This document shows positions 61,040-64,000 of a DNA stretch of 64,000 nucleotides, piece after piece (positions within the stretch are counted from its first letter, which is position 1; each line of letters begins with the position of its first letter). A model generated the notes under the pieces. The model was not told where the DNA came from, searched no databases, and was given only the letters and a program-made list of their open reading frames with translations. This DNA comes from Paraescarpia echinospica (Eukaryota; Annelida; Polychaeta; Sabellida; Siboglinidae): positions 87,149,759 through 87,213,758 of the forward strand of contig CM034531.1 in the NCBI GenBank assembly GCA_020002185.1, written 5' to 3'. Both the position numbers and the translations under genes were made by a program.

Positions 61040-61215
61040 CGAAGGAAAGTGGATGGCCCAAAAACAATTTGGCGGCGAAGTGTTGAAAAAGTACGAGAGC
61101 AACTGGGATAGTAAACATGGAGTGATACAATGCACGTAGCCAGAAACAGAACGCGATGGAGATGTTGCACTGCAGCCTTATGTACGACAAGGCCTAAAGA
61201 TGATAGGTAAGGTAA
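61040..61215 (+). mobile_element. Second LINE C-terminal fragment with GGTAA tail
   Basis: Shifted plus-strand frames give PKTIWRRSVEKVREQLG and then ARNRTRWRCCTAALCTTRP, another LINE C-terminus. It is followed by a tandem AGGTAAGGTAAGGTAA tail. It differs from the fragment at 60475. Confidence 0.65.
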
Positions 61216-62762
61216 GGTAATTTGGAAATGTATATCCCCAGTGTACATCAAAATAATAGGTGTGAGTGCGTGTCTGCAATATTTAGTTGCTGTAAGCCTC
61301 TCGCGTATATCTGGTGCTTGGCCGAGGACTCTTTCAATACTTGTGTTGAAGTACACAATCGATGGTGAATTAACTCGAGTGCAACCGACACTTACTTAAT
61401 GCGGTTATTTCTGTCGGATGCTTCGGTAGCGTGCACAGGTCTGTCCTCCGGCGTGCTTCGTACACCCGGTGAGTGTGGTTTTTTGTGTTTTTAAATCCGA
61501 GTAAACATAAATTAAAACATACATGAAGTGAATATCTATACATTCATTCATTAGTCATTACTTACTGCTGAGGAACAAGGAACAACACATTTCACAATAC
61601 AATCCAAACACGATTAATATATATGACATGAATGTACGTGTATAAATTCCCGGTTTCAAAGCTTTTTGCGATAATTTATTTTCCTTTTCGAATATTTCGG
61701 CCGTCTTCTTTTGACTGGCTTCGCTAGTGCGAAATATTTGGAGACGAAATTGTGTTTACTGCTGAACAAAATCACTACTATAGATTTGGGGAAACTATAC
61801 TTTTTAATGCAGCCAGATGAGATTATTACACATTTTTTAGTCTTCGATGTTATTCAACTGAGCTCAGATTATATGCACTATAAGATCGGACAAACAACCA
61901 CTCATTCAGTAGCTTTCATAATTATACAGTATCCCGCTAAACTTGTGACACGTGCGCGCACCCACACCCACACACACACGCATGATGGGGTATTGGGGAT
62001 TTGGAAAGACATTCTTTATTTGTTCCCTGTCGAACTTGTCGCACTACTGTCGTTTAGCACGAAAACGTAAAACGTAATAAATGACTAAGGTTGGTCCTCC
62101 TTTGAACCCTGTTTATGGTATCTCAGTATACTACTGGACAGTTAGAGCCTATGGTATATTCTTATTATGGTGTTCTTAACGCTGCCGTTGGTATTGTAGT
62201 ACGAACCATGAGAAGACAAAACAACCATAGCGTCACATATAACATAGAACAATAGTGAAAAATGACAACCAATAATATTGTAACACAAAGGACCTCGGTT
62301 AACATAATACATTGGCCCAATCATGAGCTGCGTAGAGATGCGTGACTTGGTTGCCTAACTGTACATTGAGAGTGGGTTTTATTTATTTTGCTCTCGGCGA
62401 AATTCCAACCGAGCAAGTGGAGTGTTTACAGTGTCAGCTAGAGTACCAAAGCAGGACATCATTTTGCATTACGTGACAACTCACTGCATCCACACGTCCG
62501 ACTTGCTGTGGTGTGCAAACAATAGTAGCAGATACACCCTACAATGTACACACAGAATACAACCTCTTGACTGCTGTCAAAAGCCGCCTGATTACAACGA
62601 AGAGTTGTCATTTCTTAATTCGACCAGTTGACAGTAATTTAATTGAAATTATGGTGTCGTTATTCTCCGAATGTTTGCATCTGTTCTATTTGTGGTGTTC
62701 TGTTGAACATGTCATTGAACCTCGCATCTTATTAATATTGTGTACACACACATATATGTACA
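61216..62762. other. Intergenic, nothing recognised
   Basis: A short CA run lies at 61950-61980. Frames of up to 119 codons (plus 61711-62070) show no domain. Confidence 0.45.
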
Positions 62763-62810
62763 TATCCATCCATCCATCCATCCATCCATCCATCCATATA
62801 GCCATCTATC

Positions 62811-62901
<91 letters not shown>

Positions 62902-63079
62902 GCGCGCAGACAGACAGATACACACACATACATACACACAGACACACACAGACACACTCACATATACAAACATACACACATACACACACATACAAGACAC
63001 CCGCTCACTTACACACATACACCCACACACAGACACCCACAGACACACACACTCACACACATACAGACACACACACATT

Positions 63080-63116
<37 letters not shown>

Positions 63117-63136
63117 CCACACGCACACGCACACGC

Positions 63137-63173
<37 letters not shown>

Positions 63174-63328
63174 AGACACTCACTCAACTACACACAGACA
63201 CATACACATATACACAGAGACACACGCACACACACACAGAGACACACACATATACAGACACACACTCACGCATTCGACCAAATTCGACTAAGTAGCATAG
63301 CTGACCGTTTGACAAACACACACGCACG

Positions 63329-63360
<32 letters not shown>
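62763..63360. repeat. Compound microsatellite block (ATCC)n-(CA)n-(CG)n-(CA)n
   Basis: (ATCC)n at 62763-62798, perfect (CA)n at about 62812-62886, (CG)n at about 62887-62907, then imperfect CA-rich repeats to 63360. The long frames on both strands here are artefacts. Confidence 0.97.
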
Positions 63361-63365
<5 letters not shown>

Positions 63366-63443
63366 TGTTATTGTTTAACAATTTCAGAAAAAATGGGCAA
63401 CTGTCTCAAAGCGCTAGTTTTCTCTAATTATGTGTCACACGTG

Positions 63444-63523
63444 AACTTATCCATCTTTAACTTATCCATCTTTAACTTATCCATCTTTAACTTATCCATC
63501 TTTAACTTATCCATCTTTAACTT
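63444..63523. repeat. 15-bp tandem repeat, five copies
   Basis: The unit TTATCCATCTTTAAC is repeated exactly five times, about 130 bp upstream of the next gene's coding exon. Confidence 0.95.
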
Positions 63524-63650
63524 CAGCAGGCCATCATACTCTTAAGAGTAGATTGCATTACACTGTAATTTTAATTGCGTTTATGTAGCTGAAACATATA
63601 ATAACCAGGTTAATACAAATAAGAAGATTCTAGTATTTTGTCATTTTCAG

Positions 63651-63855
63651 AACCATGATGACTACACGGCGTGTGTTCATCCTACTTCTGGCGTTTGTCG
63701 CGTCTTCCCTTGTCCAAGAATCTTCCGGTGACAAAGATTCTCCCACTTCCAAAGTTGAAATTATGTGTACCCCGCACACAACGGGTTCACCCGGGAATCC
63801 TGCACCGACGCTCGATAAAGACTTCGAACTGACAGTCGAGGCCAAAGTAAAACAG
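63651..63855 (+). CDS. First coding exon of an unrecognised secreted or membrane protein (partial gene)
   Basis: The acceptor GTCATTTTCAG at 63640-63650 precedes AACCATGATG, and the donor AACAG|GTAAAA follows 63855. The 67 codons from ATG 63655 begin MMTTRRVFILLLAFVASSL, a clear signal peptide, with likely cleavage near QESSG. The mature start is KVEIMCTPHTTGSPGNPAP and DFELTVEAKVKQ, which reads like the edge of a beta-rich extracellular domain. I do not recognise the family. The rest of the gene is beyond the window. The upstream acceptor implies at least one noncoding exon further left. The second Met could also be the start. Confidence 0.6.
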
Positions 63856-64000
63856 GTAAAATATAACGTCTAAAGACAACAACAGTAAAGCGACGAGTGT
63901 CCATATTTCAAAAATTAATTAATGCCGCCGCCTTTACAGCCATTTTGGTTAAGCAGGTTCTGTGAAAATTATTGATGGAACAACTAAAAGGTTATTGTTA
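63856..64000 (+). other. Start of the next intron of the partial gene
   Basis: AT-rich intron-like sequence; no second exon within the window. Confidence 0.4.

Noticed and set aside
62513..63295. 260-codon His/Thr-rich frame.
   Set aside because: It is created by CA-type microsatellites and has no splice or domain support.

Overview
The window is eukaryotic and almost certainly comes from a metazoan. Two split genes can be assembled exon by exon on GT..AG introns with consistent phase: MRGBP (EAF7-type subunit of the NuA4/TIP60 acetyltransferase complex, 4 coding exons, 22800-32455) and PARPBP/PARI (PCNA-interacting, UvrD-helicase-like inhibitor of homologous recombination, 11 coding exons, 41265-58514). 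A third gene starts at the right edge (63651-63855, a secreted or membrane protein first coding exon that I do not recognise). All three are on the + strand. The mix of non-LTR, Ty3/Gypsy, hAT, MITE and tRNA-headed SINE relics, the long CA/CT/GA microsatellites and kilobase introns fit a lophotrochozoan such as a mollusc. That placement is inference; no species-diagnostic gene is present.

Layout. 1-1.3 kb: Ty3/Gypsy gag relic on the minus strand with PBS and 5' LTR; pol would lie left of the window. 1.3-15 kb: no recognisable host gene; microsatellites, two minus-strand SINEs, a 55-bp array, a 106-bp duplication, a complete 480-bp MITE and a possible solo LTR. 15.9-17.8 kb: a plus-strand LINE relic split by a second MITE copy. 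18.0-20.4 kb: a second Ty3/Gypsy element on the minus strand, reduced to part of RT, RNase H and an integrase lacking its catalytic Glu region, with its 5' LTR fused into RT. 21.5-22.2 kb: CR1-like LINE tail. 22.4-22.8 kb: a third MITE copy ending about 25 bp before the MRGBP start codon.

22.8-32.8 kb: MRGBP. 32.8-40.7 kb: intergenic, with two hAT-type transposase relics and several dispersed repeats. 40.74-40.85 kb: a promoter-like segment with an inverted CCAAT box and a CDE-like/CHR-like pair at the 4-nt spacing used by G2/M genes, followed by a probable noncoding first exon. 41.3-58.9 kb: PARPBP. Its large introns hold a SINE, a CR1-like LINE, another LINE whose C-terminal coding region has expanded into about 45 copies of a 46-bp minisatellite, and an RTE-type LINE. 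59-63.6 kb: SINE, two LINE tails, and a dense CA/CG microsatellite block before gene 3.

The two named genes are both nuclear chromatin/DNA-repair factors, but they are separate transcription units and nothing here shows co-regulation. No bacterial-type operon, CRISPR or defence system is present. The most unusual items are the LINE-born minisatellite, the cell-cycle-type promoter layout of PARPBP, and the MITE abutting the MRGBP start.
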